Source: Pyricularia pennisetigena
Taxonomy: Eukaryota; Ascomycota; Sordariomycetes; Magnaporthales; Pyriculariaceae
Direction of reading: 5' to 3'
NCBI RefSeq assembly: GCF_004337985.1
Contig: NC_043743.1
Coordinates: forward strand, 4,108,580 to 4,172,579
Length of the DNA stretch: 64,000 bases
How positions within the stretch are numbered: the first letter of the stretch is position 1; each line of letters begins with the position of its first letter. Below the pieces are notes generated by a model. The model was not told the origin of the DNA and searched no databases. It saw only the letters and a program-made list of their open reading frames with translations. Below, in pieces: positions 31,515 through 42,868 of the stretch. The translations under genes and the position numbers were made by a program.

Positions 31515-33478
31515 ATGAAGCAGACCATTTACCTGATTGTTATCCGTGCCCTACTGGGCTTTAGCCTGGCGAAGGCGGCATCGGCCGAGAAGATTTGTAG
31601 ATGCGTAAGTCCCAAAGCCCTTGTGAGACCAACGAAGCGCAGCAACTAAAGCCCAGTTCATGCTCAGAGCCCAGACCAAAGCTGCTGGCCCTCGGCCGAC
31701 ACGTGGTCCAAGTTCAACGAGACGGTCGGCGGCCGGCTCATCCAAAACAAGCCCCTGGCGCTGCCCTGCTATCTGGGCAAAGCTCAGGACGAAAAGGCCT
31801 GCAGCGCCGTGCGGCAAGGCTCCATGAGTTCAGCCTTCCAGGCCGACCAGCCCATCGGCTACGACTTTCCCCTCAACTCGTCGTGTCCACCAATGGCCTT
31901 TGGCGCCGTCCAGGACAGCAGCTGCACACTGGGCAACTCCCCCGTGTATACCGTAAATGCCACCAACGTCAAGGACATCCAAGCGACCATCGACTTTGTC
32001 AAGAAGAACAACCTCAGGACCGTCATCAAGTCCACGGGCTATGATCTCCTGCAGCGGTCTACCGGCGCCGGAAGCGTTTCGCTCTGGCTTCGCAGTCTTC
32101 GGAACGGCTTCGAATTCTACGATGGCAACCCAGAGCTGGCCTCGTGCCCCGAGATGGGGTGGAACGCCAGCACACTGAGGATCTCGGGGTCGTACCCTTG
32201 GTCTGACTTGTACCCAGCCGCAAAGGAGAAAGGCGTGATTATAGTCGGGGGCAACGAAGCGGTAGGTGGACTCGCGCCCCCCTTTTTTTTTTTTTTTGTT
32301 TGATGTCATTTGTTTGCGAGGCGTCTCGAACCTTCAGACTCCAATATACCAACACCGCGTGATACCTACAGGGCGCCTCAAGCACAGGCGGTTGGACACA
32401 AGGTGGTGGCCACAGCCCCGTGACCCGCCACTTTGGCCTCGGTGCCGACCAGGTGCTGTCGGCGCGCGTCGTCGTTGCTTCAGGGGAGCTGGTCACCGCG
32501 AGCCCCTGCCAGAATAAGGATTTGCTATTTGCCATCCGCGGCGGCGGCCCTGGGACGTACGGGGTAGTGACGGAGATGCTGGTCAAGACGTACCCGGACA
32601 ACAAGCCGGTCAACGTTGTGGAGCTGAAAATCGGCTCGCCCGGAGACAACACGACAGGCAGGTTTCTCGACACGCTGACCGAGGTCTACGCCAGCTTCCC
32701 GGAGCTGTCGAAGAGGGGCTTTTCCGGCTACGGCGAGTGGGCTGCCCATATGCCCGGGGGCAGCGGGCTGGCGAGGTTCACGAATGGGTACCAGCACAAG
32801 TTTACTTACTTTGGAAGCGCCGAGGAAGCGCAGCAGAAGTTCTCTTTCCTGAACGACACCCTGGCCAAGTTCAAGAACGCAGAGGAAAATCCCGTCGTGA
32901 AGACGTCATGGAAATCCTTCCCCAACTACGGAGCCTTCTTCGCCGCCAAGGACGACACCGTCCAGCCCGTGGGGATCATGTCTGCCCTGGAATCGCGGCT
33001 CGTCAGCAGCAAGGCCCTGGAGACCGACAAGGAGGGCCTCCGGAAGATGCTGGACGTCATGGCTGGACGGCCCGGCCAGCCCGTCTGGCACATGCTGGTC
33101 CACCACGGGCTCGACCACGCCGAGGCGGTCGAGCGGGGCAATTCCACCGCCGCGCAGCCGGGCTGGTACAGGTCCGTCTTGCTCGACGTCTTTGGGCGGC
33201 ATGTGCCGGGGTTCAACGTCGCGAACAGCGTCCAGGTCTGGAGCAACGTGCGGAACGAGCTGGCGACTGCGATGCGGGAGCGGTCGCCCGGGACGGGGAC
33301 GTACATGAACGAGGCGGATTGGGGCAGCGCGTTGTGGAAAGAGGAGTTTTACGGAGAGAACTGGGATAGGCTGAAAAAGATCAAGAATGACGTCGATCCG
33401 GAGGGTGTCTTTTATTGTCCGACGTGTGTTGGTAGCGAGAACTGGGTCATGGAAAATGACAAACTCTGTCGGATCTGA
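31515..33478 (+). CDS. Secreted FAD-linked oxidase (PCMH/BBE type)
   Basis: Exons 31515-31604, 31668-32261 and 32372-33478 (introns of 63 and 110 bp) encode 596 aa. Residues 1-24 form a signal peptide, followed by a Cys-containing stretch (KICRCSPDQSCWPS). The FAD-binding PCMH domain spans about residues 110-300. It includes VIKSTGYDLLQRSTGAGS and, at the second splice, GASSTGGWTQGGGHSP with FGLGAD. A berberine-bridge-like C-terminus ends DVDPEGVFYCPTCVGSE. In most fungal relatives the first motif is a GHD that binds FAD covalently through His; here residue 155 is Tyr (TAT). No Cys sits at the second linkage site either. The protein probably binds FAD non-covalently or is impaired. It lies beside a dead P450, as secondary-metabolite oxidases often do, but the substrate is unknown. 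Confidence 0.88.
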
Positions 33479-33742
33479 ACTGTTTGAACCGACTGACTAT
33501 GGATACGATACTAACGATACTAGTCGTTCTCATTACTTAAAACAAATTTTATCACTGCTAAAAATGTGTGCTTGATCTTGCCAAGGTGGAGTGGATATTC
33601 ATCATGTTGTGGAGATTGTCGTGATCCTACGGGCTGGCAAATCGCTATTCAGGGGTGACCCCCTATCGCGGATCTATATATTAACCCCAACCATAATGAT
33701 TCCCACATCCTCAAGCCCTCACACCTGCCAACCTTGCTTTGC

Positions 33743-34963
33743 TCACTTTTTAAATCTCTCTAGCAGGTAGTCGTCGAGCGCCGGATCCCTCTCACCGGTG
33801 AGAATCTCCCTGGTCAGCAGCTCCCCGACGAGCGCAGCATTGGTAACCCCAGAGTGCATGACGGCCAGGCTGACGCCCTCCAAGCCCGTCGGCCCGATGA
33901 TGGGCCGGCCGTCCTCGGGCACCGGGCGCTCTCCGATGGTGTAGTAGTCGAACTCGAGCTCGTCGCTCTGCGCGACGGCCTCCCGCAGTGCGGCGAGCAA
34001 CACGTCGGCGTCGGCGTCCGGGTCCTCGGTGATGCGCTCCTCGTTGAACCCGGCCCGCACCACGCCGTCCAGCGTCTGCCGCAAGTGCAGGTCCGACGTG
34101 TAGACGACCGAGCTTGCGATCTTGCTCGGCAGCGGCTTCGTGTTGACCAGCATCCCCGCCCGACCGGCCACGGGCACGTCGACGCCCTCGGCCGCCAGGA
34201 GCCCCACGCTGCCCAGCCCGGCCGCGATGACGACGTGGTCCGCCTCGACGGTGGTGCCGCTCTCGTCGGCCAGCACGACGCCGCACACGGCGCCCCCGTC
34301 CGCCCTGGCCAGCCTCGCCACGGTCCCGTCCACCACCTCCGCGGCGCCGCGGGCGACGGCGTGCTCGACCATCAGCCGCGCGGCGGCCTCGGCCTCCAGC
34401 GCGCCCTCCTCGGCCGAGTAGAGGGCCCAGTCCGGCACGACGGCTTCGTCGACGCGCGGCTCCATCTCGTGGATGCCGGACCTCTCGACGCGGACGACGT
34501 CGTACCCCCAGCCGGCGAACTTGTCGCCAAACTCGGCCAGCTCGTCCGGCGCGAGGTCCCACTTGAGGCCGCCGCCCCAGTGCACGGGCAGGCCGGGGAT
34601 CTGGGCCTCGAGCTCGCGCCAACGAGCCACCGACCGCCGCCGAAACTCGTAGTAGGCCCGGTCCTCCCCCGACGCGGCGTTGAGCCAGGCGAAGCTGGCC
34701 CGCGTCGCCACTCCCCCGATGCTCGGCGCGATCACCGTCACGTTGGTGTGCTGCGAAAGGTGCCAGGCGATCGACGCGCCCACTATGCCGCCGCCGACCA
34801 CGGCCACGTGGGGAGGTGGCGCTACTGCTGCTGCTGCTGCTGCTGCTGCCATTTCTTTTGCGCTCGGATTTGTGTCTGGTGGTTTTTGTGCTAGATGTGC
34901 AAGGGTTTGCAATGGATCCTGGACTGCAGTCACGCCGTTTTCTTTGGTCATTCTACTTGCCAT
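33743..34963 (-). CDS. FAD-dependent oxidoreductase, DAO family
   Basis: A single frame of 406 aa starts at the ATG at 34963. After a variable N-terminus with an eight-Ala run (a GCT/GCA trinucleotide repeat at about 34826-34852) comes the dinucleotide-binding motif VAVVGGGIVGASIAWHLS at residues 53-70. It is followed by TRASFAWLNA, GGGLKW, a substrate-domain region and the C-terminal GRPIIGPTGLEG..LAVMHSGVTNA segment that closes the FAD site. This is the DAO fold of glycine/sarcosine/D-amino-acid oxidases. The actual amine substrate cannot be deduced. It is convergent with the FAD oxidase (264 bp between stops). Met38, just before the Ala run, is an alternative start. The gene is very GC-rich, so long spurious frames lie in both strands. 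Confidence 0.88.
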   Translation of the reverse strand: MASRMTKENGVTAVQDPLQTLAHLAQKPPDTNPSAKEMAAAAAAAAVAPPPHVAVVGGGIVGASIAWHLSQHTNVTVIAPSIGGVATRASFAWLNAASGEDRAYYEFRRRSVARWRELEAQIPGLPVHWGGGLKWDLAPDELAEFGDKFAGWGYDVVRVERSGIHEMEPRVDEAVVPDWALYSAEEGALEAEAAARLMVEHAVARGAAEVVDGTVARLARADGGAVCGVVLADESGTTVEADHVVIAAGLGSVGLLAAEGVDVPVAGRAGMLVNTKPLPSKIASSVVYTSDLHLRQTLDGVVRAGFNEERITEDPDADADVLLAALREAVAQSDELEFDYYTIGERPVPEDGRPIIGPTGLEGVSLAVMHSGVTNAALVGELLTREILTGERDPALDDYLLERFKK

Positions 34964-37521
34964 TTCTTTAAATAGGCGCAGTTTTTTTTTTCTTCTTCTT
35001 TTTATTCTTTGCCTCTCAACGGCCTGTGGATCTACACTTTTAGATAGGAGGTCCAGTCGCCGATTGGGGATGCTGTATCGGATGAGGAAGCCCGATGAGG
35101 GTCAAGACTTGGCATCGCCGCCCTCCGACTGCCAGTCGGACTAATAGTTTCTCAATCATGGCGCGGGTGCTTCTGCAGTCCCCTTTCCCCCGCACATGCT
35201 TTTGGTGAGGAGTTCGTCCGAAAGCCAGATGCCTATCTGCACCATGCTGTTTAACTAGTATGCACTACGTTCCCTTGGGCGATCTTGCGGGGTTTTCCTC
35301 CCGGGAGCACTCGTGCCGAGATGCTGCCATGGCCCCTCTCGCTCGCAATCTCGCTCCACTAAATTTCTCCAACTGGTCTCGGCGGCCCGGTGCCAAGATT
35401 GACGGGGCGTGGCTCTGGCAATCTTTGCTGCGTGAGCTCTTGCGATGTGGCGCGACTTGTCAATTTACAGGCGATCTCGGAGTTTACTGGGACTTTTGCA
35501 TGCGTGATATTATGTGGATTTGACATCACATTACAAGGTGTAAGTAATCCTGGGGGTAATCTGCCTTGGTTGGTAGGTCATCAGCAGTCACCCCTTGTGT
35601 TGCCATCAAGACGAGCAAAACCACAATCTTCCCCTTCCAGTATCATGCCATGGTAGAAGCAGAGTAGCAGAACCTGGAGCGGACTACCCAAGATAGTGTA
35701 TTCTAGCTCAAAAGAATCAAAGAAGCTCTCCTAGTATCGATGATTTACACGCATACAGGCTGATGCCGTGGGCAACTTGGCTGCATGTTTTCCACAGCGT
35801 CTAGTCCGCAGCAGTACTTGTCGAACGATGGCTTTGGGGTGCAGTTTAACACGTCACCGGTGTCTGGATCAAGACTGCCTGAAGGCTTTTCGACGGCCAT
35901 TATGGTTTCTCAGTCGTGAATAGTGTTATAAACGAAGTCAGTCCAAGTCAGTTTAATCTACTACAAACTTACCAAGGTTAGTGTTTGCTTATATCCGTGT
36001 CGCTTTGAAAGTCTTGCAGTTATTAGGTAGTGTGAGCATGTGAGATGGTTGGGATTGTGCAGATACAAGTACCAAAAATCAAATTATGCCGCTACTTCTG
36101 CTGGCAGTTATGTCTGTTTCCACAGCAGACTACATCATTTTTTGATGGTTGCCCTTTGTGGTCAGCACTGCTGGTATGTGATGGCAAGTCTGGCCGCCTC
36201 CCATGCTGTTAGCCAAATTTCTTTGACCTTAAACGGAAGAATGGAACGACATCGGCCATGTCGCATTCCTCATGAGTCCATCCTTTTTCCGGTTCAGTGT
36301 GTCCTTGGGAAGACACTAGGTGTCGTTGCGATGCCACATCTGCCCATCATCACACGTATTCTGCATGTCTACTGTTCTGTAGAAGTCGAGCGCAGTGTTG
36401 ATTCTTTGACCGTGTCACACATCGGTTGCCTTCTTCGTCCATCTTGGGATAGATCAGGCGGAACAAGTCACGATCATGCCTCTGTCCATGTTGATGTTTC
36501 CACTCGAGGATAACCAACCAGGGGCCTTAGAGAGGTGGAAAGACAGCTAAACTAGTCGGCACTGGCTGCGTTCCCCCCTTTCTGATTGTTTTTGAAAAAC
36601 AGGTATCGGAACCATCTCTCGGGTTTGATTTGTAGGTCTCGTTCGCAGTTCGTTTGAAAAAGGGAGTATAACCTGCTGTCGTAACGCGTCTAACTTGGGA
36701 AAAGAAGCGTCGAGGTTTGTCTGTCGGCTGTGAAGAAGTCTGCCAGGCGCTCTATGAATGGCCTCGTCGCTTTTTGTTCGGTCAGATACATAGTAGATGT
36801 ATGTTTGTTTTGCCTTTTGAGTAGTCCTTGCTTCATTTCTTGCTCGGCATCGATCGCTGTATTGGGAACAGACTCTGCGAGGTCCGGCTGGTTGATTTGG
36901 GGACTTGTTCGATCAACAGGTTTACCAAAGATGAGTGATTCGGATGACAAGGAAAACAAACCTTTGCGCTGATGAACACCGTCTCAGACTCTCAAAGCCA
37001 TGGCAGCAAAGTCCAACAAGAGCTTCGCCGGCAGACAACAAAGCACCCGGCCCGTTTTAGCGAAATACTAAAGCCAAACTCTACTCTCACCAATATACTG
37101 CTCAACCACCTTGGCCCGGTCCTTTCAGGGGGGAACAGCATGCAGGAATCCCTGAAAATCAGGGCAGTGACAGGCCCCCCGAGAAGTTTGATGTGGAGAC
37201 TGGGAACAAACAAATCACAAACCCCAGTGCAAGTCCCCCCCGGGTGCTTTGGAGGTGGTCGATTTTTCCAAGGGGTCCCAGCGAATTCCCACCGTCAAAT
37301 CCTTACAGCACTACCAAACACAAAGCGATACGATGGCGCAACATGACAACGTCAAGCGTGGCGAAATATATAACAGGATATCCGGTGCAAAATGTTTGGA
37401 AAATATCATTGTTATTATCATCATTATTATCCTCCTAAAGTCTGCACTATTCTCCATATGTACTAGGTAGATATAAATCCAAAGCTTTTGTTTCCTTTTC
37501 GTGATTCCTTGAAATACAGCC
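34964..37521. other. Gene-poor intergenic region
   Basis: There is about 2.5 kb of moderate GC without a supported gene. Open frames at 35260-35523, 36040-36513 and 36972-37346 have no recognisable domain, signal peptide or splice context. A TTATTATCATCATTATTATC-like imperfect repeat is near 37409-37431. Confidence 0.4.
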
Positions 37522-38175
37522 ATGGATTCTAGCAGAGAAGTCCCGGGATTGGATTTCGGTCAGTTCAACCAACAGAACGCCAGCAGCACTTTATCCCCCC
37601 CGGTCCCCAAATACGATGCACTGCGGGTACTTACTTTGTAAGCACAGTTGATGCAAGGGATATCACAGTAGCATCGGTCCTCCCTTGACATGGGTCGATC
37701 AAAACAAACACAACTCCCAGACACATCACCGACAAGGGGTCCATCCACAAAGCCATGGCACGCAGCCTCGGCGGCTAACCCGCACAAAAAAACAGGCATC
37801 AAAGCTCATGGAAAATGGTTCAGGAATGCTATGACATTCTGCGAGGAGAGTGGTGTTGGAGTGCGGCATGTTCGATACATGGGAGAGGAGCAGATATTTG
37901 TAAACATGGCTTGTCGAAACGGACAGGGCGTATCCTTATCCCCCGAGGAGAAGCTAGGTCATAAAGGAATAATGTTTATCATATTCCACTTTCGCCTAGA
38001 CCAAGCAAACCCAAAAGTCGAAGTGATCATCAACGCCGGAACCTCGGCCGGTAAGACCCTTTTGATTGCTTGTCCGTGTTGCGGAATCACGAGCCGACAC
38101 GAGGTGAATGGCAGATGCAAGCTGCCAATCCTACCCAAGACAGGATTTCAATATCGTTTCGAGAACAGTATTTAA
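37522..38175 (+). CDS. Doubtful hypothetical protein gene
   Basis: The second part, about 37796-38175, reads as a plausible globular segment (GKWFRNAMTFCEESGVG..., VEVIINAGTSAG). It is preceded by an intron-like 3' end (GCTAACC branch and CAG acceptor at 37795). A possible first exon starts at the ATG at 37522 (MDSSREVPGLDFGQF). The simple join from a GTAAGC donor at 37638 does not keep the frame, so either a further intron exists or the model is wrong. The GTAAGA at about 38050 could end the exon earlier. No family is recognised. It could equally be a chance open frame. Confidence 0.25.
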
Positions 38176-39032
38176 CAAAAGAACTACATAACAGTACTAG
38201 GAAGGACATGCTATCCAGCCAATGCGAGGATTATTCGCTAACAAAGTTACAAAATGCAGTCTATCACCGTCTAGACTCTGGACTCTACCATGGTCGTGGA
38301 TCATTGATGCATGCAAAGGTTTCTTGGTAAAACACTGCATCAAAAGTCGGTTATACAGCGCAAATTTATTGCTGACATGATACATGTGAATAGAAGCAGT
38401 TTCATCTCGTCGTTTGATTTCTTGTTCAGCCGGCTCACCCCCTCCTCGCATGAGGACGGCAGCCCCGATCCCGAACGCTCTAGACGCCTTCCCAGTAGGC
38501 AATCTTGATTGATAAAACAGACTCAGCTGGGGATGGACCAGACGCCATTGGCTCTCTCAGCCGGTCGATGTCTCTTTTTTTGACCGGTTTGCCACGTCAG
38601 GAAGGTAGACTCGGGATGGTTTCCTGGCCATCATATCAGCAAGCAATACGACAAAAGAAAAACGTGAGAGGGTTACTCCGTAGAGGGGTCCACCCCTTGG
38701 CAGATGAACCGTAAAAAGCTGTCTTGGTATCAGAGACGACGCATCGGACACACAGGCGATCCATGTATGGAAAGCAACGTGCACCAATAAAAGACGTCGC
38801 CAAGGTGATATTGCCCGGGTAAGCAACCGCCTGCACTTTTGCCAACCGCCATACCGTACCCATAGACCAAGAATGATCAGGGCTCCTATATTTTTCAAGA
38901 AGAGGGGTCAGCAAGGATCAATGATCAATCATCTCAACAGAAGAGAAGACGCACATCAACTCTCAATTTTAGTTCTGGGGGCAAAGACCCTCTTGAACCC
39001 TCAATTTTGAGAAGTGGAAGCCTCGTGCTCAG

Positions 39033-39090
<58 letters not shown>

Positions 39091-39546
39091 AAGGAAAACA
39101 GTACCATGGGCGACAAGATGACCCACGAAAAGAGAAAAAGATCCAGGGTCCAAGGTTCTTATACAGCAGAAATTAGAATTGTAGCCTCAGCCTCGTTCGC
39201 TGTCTTGTTCAATATATCCAATTAAGTGGTGGGGGCTAATTGGAATTTGCATTTACGAGCAAGCAATGTCGAGGTACCCTACCGGTGGGCAGATATGTAT
39301 TGCGTCACGATATCGTTGCACGTTTTTTCTCATCAACAACAGCCAAAACCACAATTAAATGTGTGCAGATTAAGCAGACAAATAAATAAATCTATCATCG
39401 CCGTTAATAGATATATTCCCCCTCGTTGATCGTTTGATAAATTCTGAACAAATACCGCCTTCTTCTTCTGCAGATAGACTTGAACGAATTGCCCAATTTT
39501 CATCTCACGTATTTCTTTCCCAGTCAGAGTTGCACAGCATTTTAGA
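38176..39546. other. Intergenic region with long poly-A
   Basis: No gene is supported. The main feature is the poly-A tract at 39031-39088. Short frames at 38197-38508 and 38557-38898 lack domains. Confidence 0.45.
39031..39088 (+). repeat. Poly-A tract of about 58 bases
   Basis: An uninterrupted A homopolymer of about 58 bases follows a segment with two CTCAATTTT copies (about 38958 and 39000). It is longer than other A-runs in the window and could be the tail of a retroposed transcript or SINE. Homopolymer length is also prone to sequencing error. Confidence 0.8.
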
Positions 39547-40570
39547 ATGCGTCATCAATGGCAATCTATGCTGCAGGACAGGATGGAACATCAACAACTA
39601 CAAGATAAAAAGGGCACAATAAACCACGACGATCCTATGCTTTGCCCGCAATGCTACGCAGTTGACACGACCTATACAACAAACGGCTACCAATGGTCAT
39701 TGCCGTTTGTCTACCCCAACAGCCTGCCGTCTCAGTACCAAAATGACACCACCACAGACTGGAGTCAGCTCCTTTATGCCGCCAATTGGCTGTTCATGCC
39801 TAGTAGTCAGCCGGGCATTAATCCAGTTCACCATCTCGACAGTCTTTCCCGGACCTCAGCTGGTTATGATGACTTGTCTTGTACGCAAAGCAACACCTTT
39901 GAGGCTTTTTTATACGCCAGCGCTCCCCCAGTGGAAGCATGTGGCCCAAGCACAACAACCCCTCACAGATCTCTCCCCATAACCCCATCTGACGAGGATC
40001 AATGGTCGTCGCATGCAATGTTCATAACCACCATGGCGGCAGGCCAGTTGACGAACTGTGATGAAATCAACATGTACACTAACCCCCCATCACGCTTGAT
40101 CCCTCAACCCTTTTTTTTTTCCTTCACCAAGAAAAAGACTAACTTGTCCCAGCAGAGGATCCGAGCCGGTTGGCACCTGCTTTGAAACCCGCGCTGGTCT
40201 GCAAGAATCAGATAACCTAGGCAGAGTTCTGGGACCTCGAGCCCTCGCAGCGCCGGTCCTGGTGCATACAGACCTAGCAGTGACGCAGCAACCGTGGCAG
40301 CCGGACGCGTCGATGCCGCACCAAGAGCAAGGGCCCAACCACACCGCAGGGCCGCCGCGACTGCCCGTCTACGGGTGCGCCGAATCACCAGCCAACACGG
40401 CAACCACGTTGCCGTCGTCTCTGGCCGGGATCCAGGTCCAGTATCTGTCCAAACCCGAGTTGAAGAAGAACGACCTGCGCCGGAGGAACAGGATGGCCGC
40501 CTCCAAGGCCAGGGGGCTGAAGAAGGTGGTGGCCAAACATGGGAGTTTTGGCGATCCGCTCATTTGCTGA
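39547..40570 (+). CDS. bZIP-basic-region-like protein lacking a zipper
   Basis: Exons 39547-40073 and 40153-40570 (79-bp intron with GACTAAC branch site) give 314 aa. The acceptor is a tandem CAGCAG, so either AG keeps the frame and changes one residue. The N-terminal part is rich in Gln, Ser, Thr and Tyr; the middle is Pro/Gln-rich. Residues about 280-296 read LRRRNRMAASKARGLKK, which fits the bZIP basic-region pattern NxxAAxx(C/S)R. The frame ends 18 residues later without leucine heptads. A downstream frame (about 40649-40762) has the Leu/Trp-containing stretch QAKQWEGLRKLRGHI and might be a missed third exon, but I could not place its splice sites. It is either an unusual or truncated transcription factor or a decaying gene. 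Confidence 0.5.
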
Positions 40571-41339
40571 GTATTATTCCCGATTTCTGGTTCCGAGTAC
40601 AAAAAAAAATGGAGCCACGAGGGTGCCGGTAGGGCGGAGGGGGAGCAATCAAGTGGCCGATATTGTTGCAGCCGCACTATTCGGACCAGTGGCTTTGGAG
40701 GATGCAGGCAAAGCAGTGGGAGGGACTCCGGAAGCTACGAGGCCATATCTGAACCGAGGGTCCAAATGTCAGCCAAGCTGAAATACTGCATCTGTTGTAC
40801 ACAATGAGACAAAAACTGGTTAAACAAATGGTTGTGATTAGTCTATAATCTATATGTGGAAGCTAAGGGACCCCAACCTTCCCGGCTGTGACGCTATCAA
40901 TAAAAAATAAGCGCAGCGAATACTCTGTCCAGCGAACAAAATTTTCTCGACTACGCACAGAACATGAAAAAAAAAAAAAAAAAAAAAAAAAGAAAATGAA
41001 ACAAAAACTGCTAACTGCAATTGAAATAAGCCGGCAACTTTCATAAACGCCGCCGTTGTACTAGCCTTGTGGCCGTTTAATATTGCACAGGGTGATGAAT
41101 GTGTTCATGGTTCATACAAACATTAACTTACTGCTTTAATTACCGGCACTTTCTCATTGGACGGGGACTCGACCGCACTCGCACCCTTTTGGGACTACAT
41201 GCCAGGGCCGGTTTGCCATCACGATCGAACCTGACAGCATGGTACGCGGCTAACGGAGGATCTTGGCCCGGCTTTTTCTAAGCAGGGTCATGCTGCACGT
41301 TACATGTCTTGGCCGGCTCACGCCCGATATGGTGTCATA

Positions 41340-41392
41340 TGACTGACTGGCTGGCTGGCTGAATAGCCGGCTGACTGACCGACTGACTGACA
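41340..41392. repeat. Tetranucleotide repeat (TGGC/TGAC)
   Basis: Imperfect tandem CTGACTGGCTGGCTGGCTG-type units with an interrupted middle, about 53 bp. Confidence 0.85.
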
Positions 41393-42054
41393 GAAGCGGA
41401 GTGCAGCTTCGAAATCCCATTTGAATTGCACTTTTTTTTTTCTTTCTTGTTCTTGTTGTCACCCTGTCAGCCCTTTTTGAGAGTCGTTGCTTAAAAGGCG
41501 CTGCTCGGGGAATGAGGCACAAAGGTGATGATGTATGTTACAACATTTCAAGTTTGATAGATTTTTGAAGGAAAATTCAAACGTTAGCATCATTGCTTCT
41601 ATGTGCGAGCGTACCTCGTGGTGAAGAATCAGATTACGTGAACTCGACTATGTTAGATTCCAAGGGACCGGTGCGCTGAGAATCTTCATGATCCCAAGTA
41701 ACGACTATATCATCCCGGTGGAACATGTCCCCTAGTTTCCGTGCTTACATGGGATTTTGCAACAGCATGGCGAAGAACCATGAACAATGCAGCTGGAGCT
41801 TTTACACCTAGTCTCCTAGAAATCCTTCAGATAGGAACGAGCATCACCCTGCCGTGGGTCGATGTGATATTCTGGTCGTCAATGGATGGGAGAGCACAGA
41901 ATGACCTGCACAACCTGATCATATATGTGTGCAGCAGCTATTCTTCACCCCAACTTGACGACACCAGGAGTTTGCTCTGCCGCTCACGATAGATTATAGA
42001 ACAAGTTCAGATTCACCGTATAGGCTTTGCTGGTTCCGAGCCATGCATGATTTG

Positions 42055-42055
<1 letters not shown>

Positions 42056-42096
<41 letters not shown>
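42056..42096. repeat. CA dinucleotide microsatellite
   Basis: About 20 uninterrupted CA units. Confidence 0.95.
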
Positions 42097-42098
<2 letters not shown>

Positions 42099-42718
42099 TA
42101 CAAGGCAGATGGCGCATCCACCCGACACGTGCCAAACCATTCCTGCCAGGCATCAACCAGGGTGAAATGCTTAATCTCGGTGGCGAACGAACTTTGCGGG
42201 CCGTGCAGGCCTCGGCGCCGGCGTCGGGACAGTGGATCAGTTTGTGGGGGAAAAAAGGACCGGGTTCGCAGAACTGGGTATGCCTCAAAAGTGGCAAAAG
42301 CCACGATCCCTCGCTGACTAAAGGCTTAGCCACCGAACTAGTCGTCCTAACTAGCCTCAACGAACACGATTAGCAGAGCCCACCCCTGAGCCCTGAAAAC
42401 CGTTGCAGATGTGTCCTGAGACGCACTAACGAGCCATGCGTTGGGGGATGCACGCACAGGTACCGTCGGCGCCAATGCTAGCACCGGCTCGGATTTCGGC
42501 CCAAGCTATTTGCGGAATACCTTCGGAGGGGTGGGTATCCTGGAACTTTTTTTTAAAATAACAGAGTCTCATCAAGAGGAAAGAAAGAAAAAAAAAAAAA
42601 AAAGAAAAAGATAAACACGAGACAATAGAAGGAACTTTGTTCTCGGTAGCACCTCAAACAGGGAGGTAAAAATAAAGTAGTTAACATGGTAAAATACCAT
42701 TAAATGATACGGTAATTG

Positions 42719-42800
42719 TCATGAAAGAAGAGACGCAATGTCAAGGCGCTCCGAAGGCCTCCTCGGGTCCCTGATCGCCCTGCCTTCTGTTGTCTGCTGC

Positions 42801-42868
<68 letters not shown>

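Larger units (their letters stand above)
40571..42718. other. Intergenic region with simple repeats
   Basis: No supported gene. It holds a poly-A run (40967-40991), a TGGC/TGAC tetranucleotide repeat (41340-41392) and a CA microsatellite (42056-42096). The last lies opposite frames that encode Cys/Val or Thr/His runs, which are artefacts of the repeat. Confidence 0.5.

Noticed and set aside
33854..34894. A 346-codon plus-strand frame opposite the DAO gene, and a 276-codon frame in another minus phase
   Set aside because: Composition (His, Gln, Arg, Gly) and lack of any motif show they are shadows of the GC-rich DAO gene, which carries all FAD motifs.
36040..36513. A 157-codon plus-strand frame
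   Set aside because: Cys/His/Ser-rich with no recognisable family and no gene-like context.
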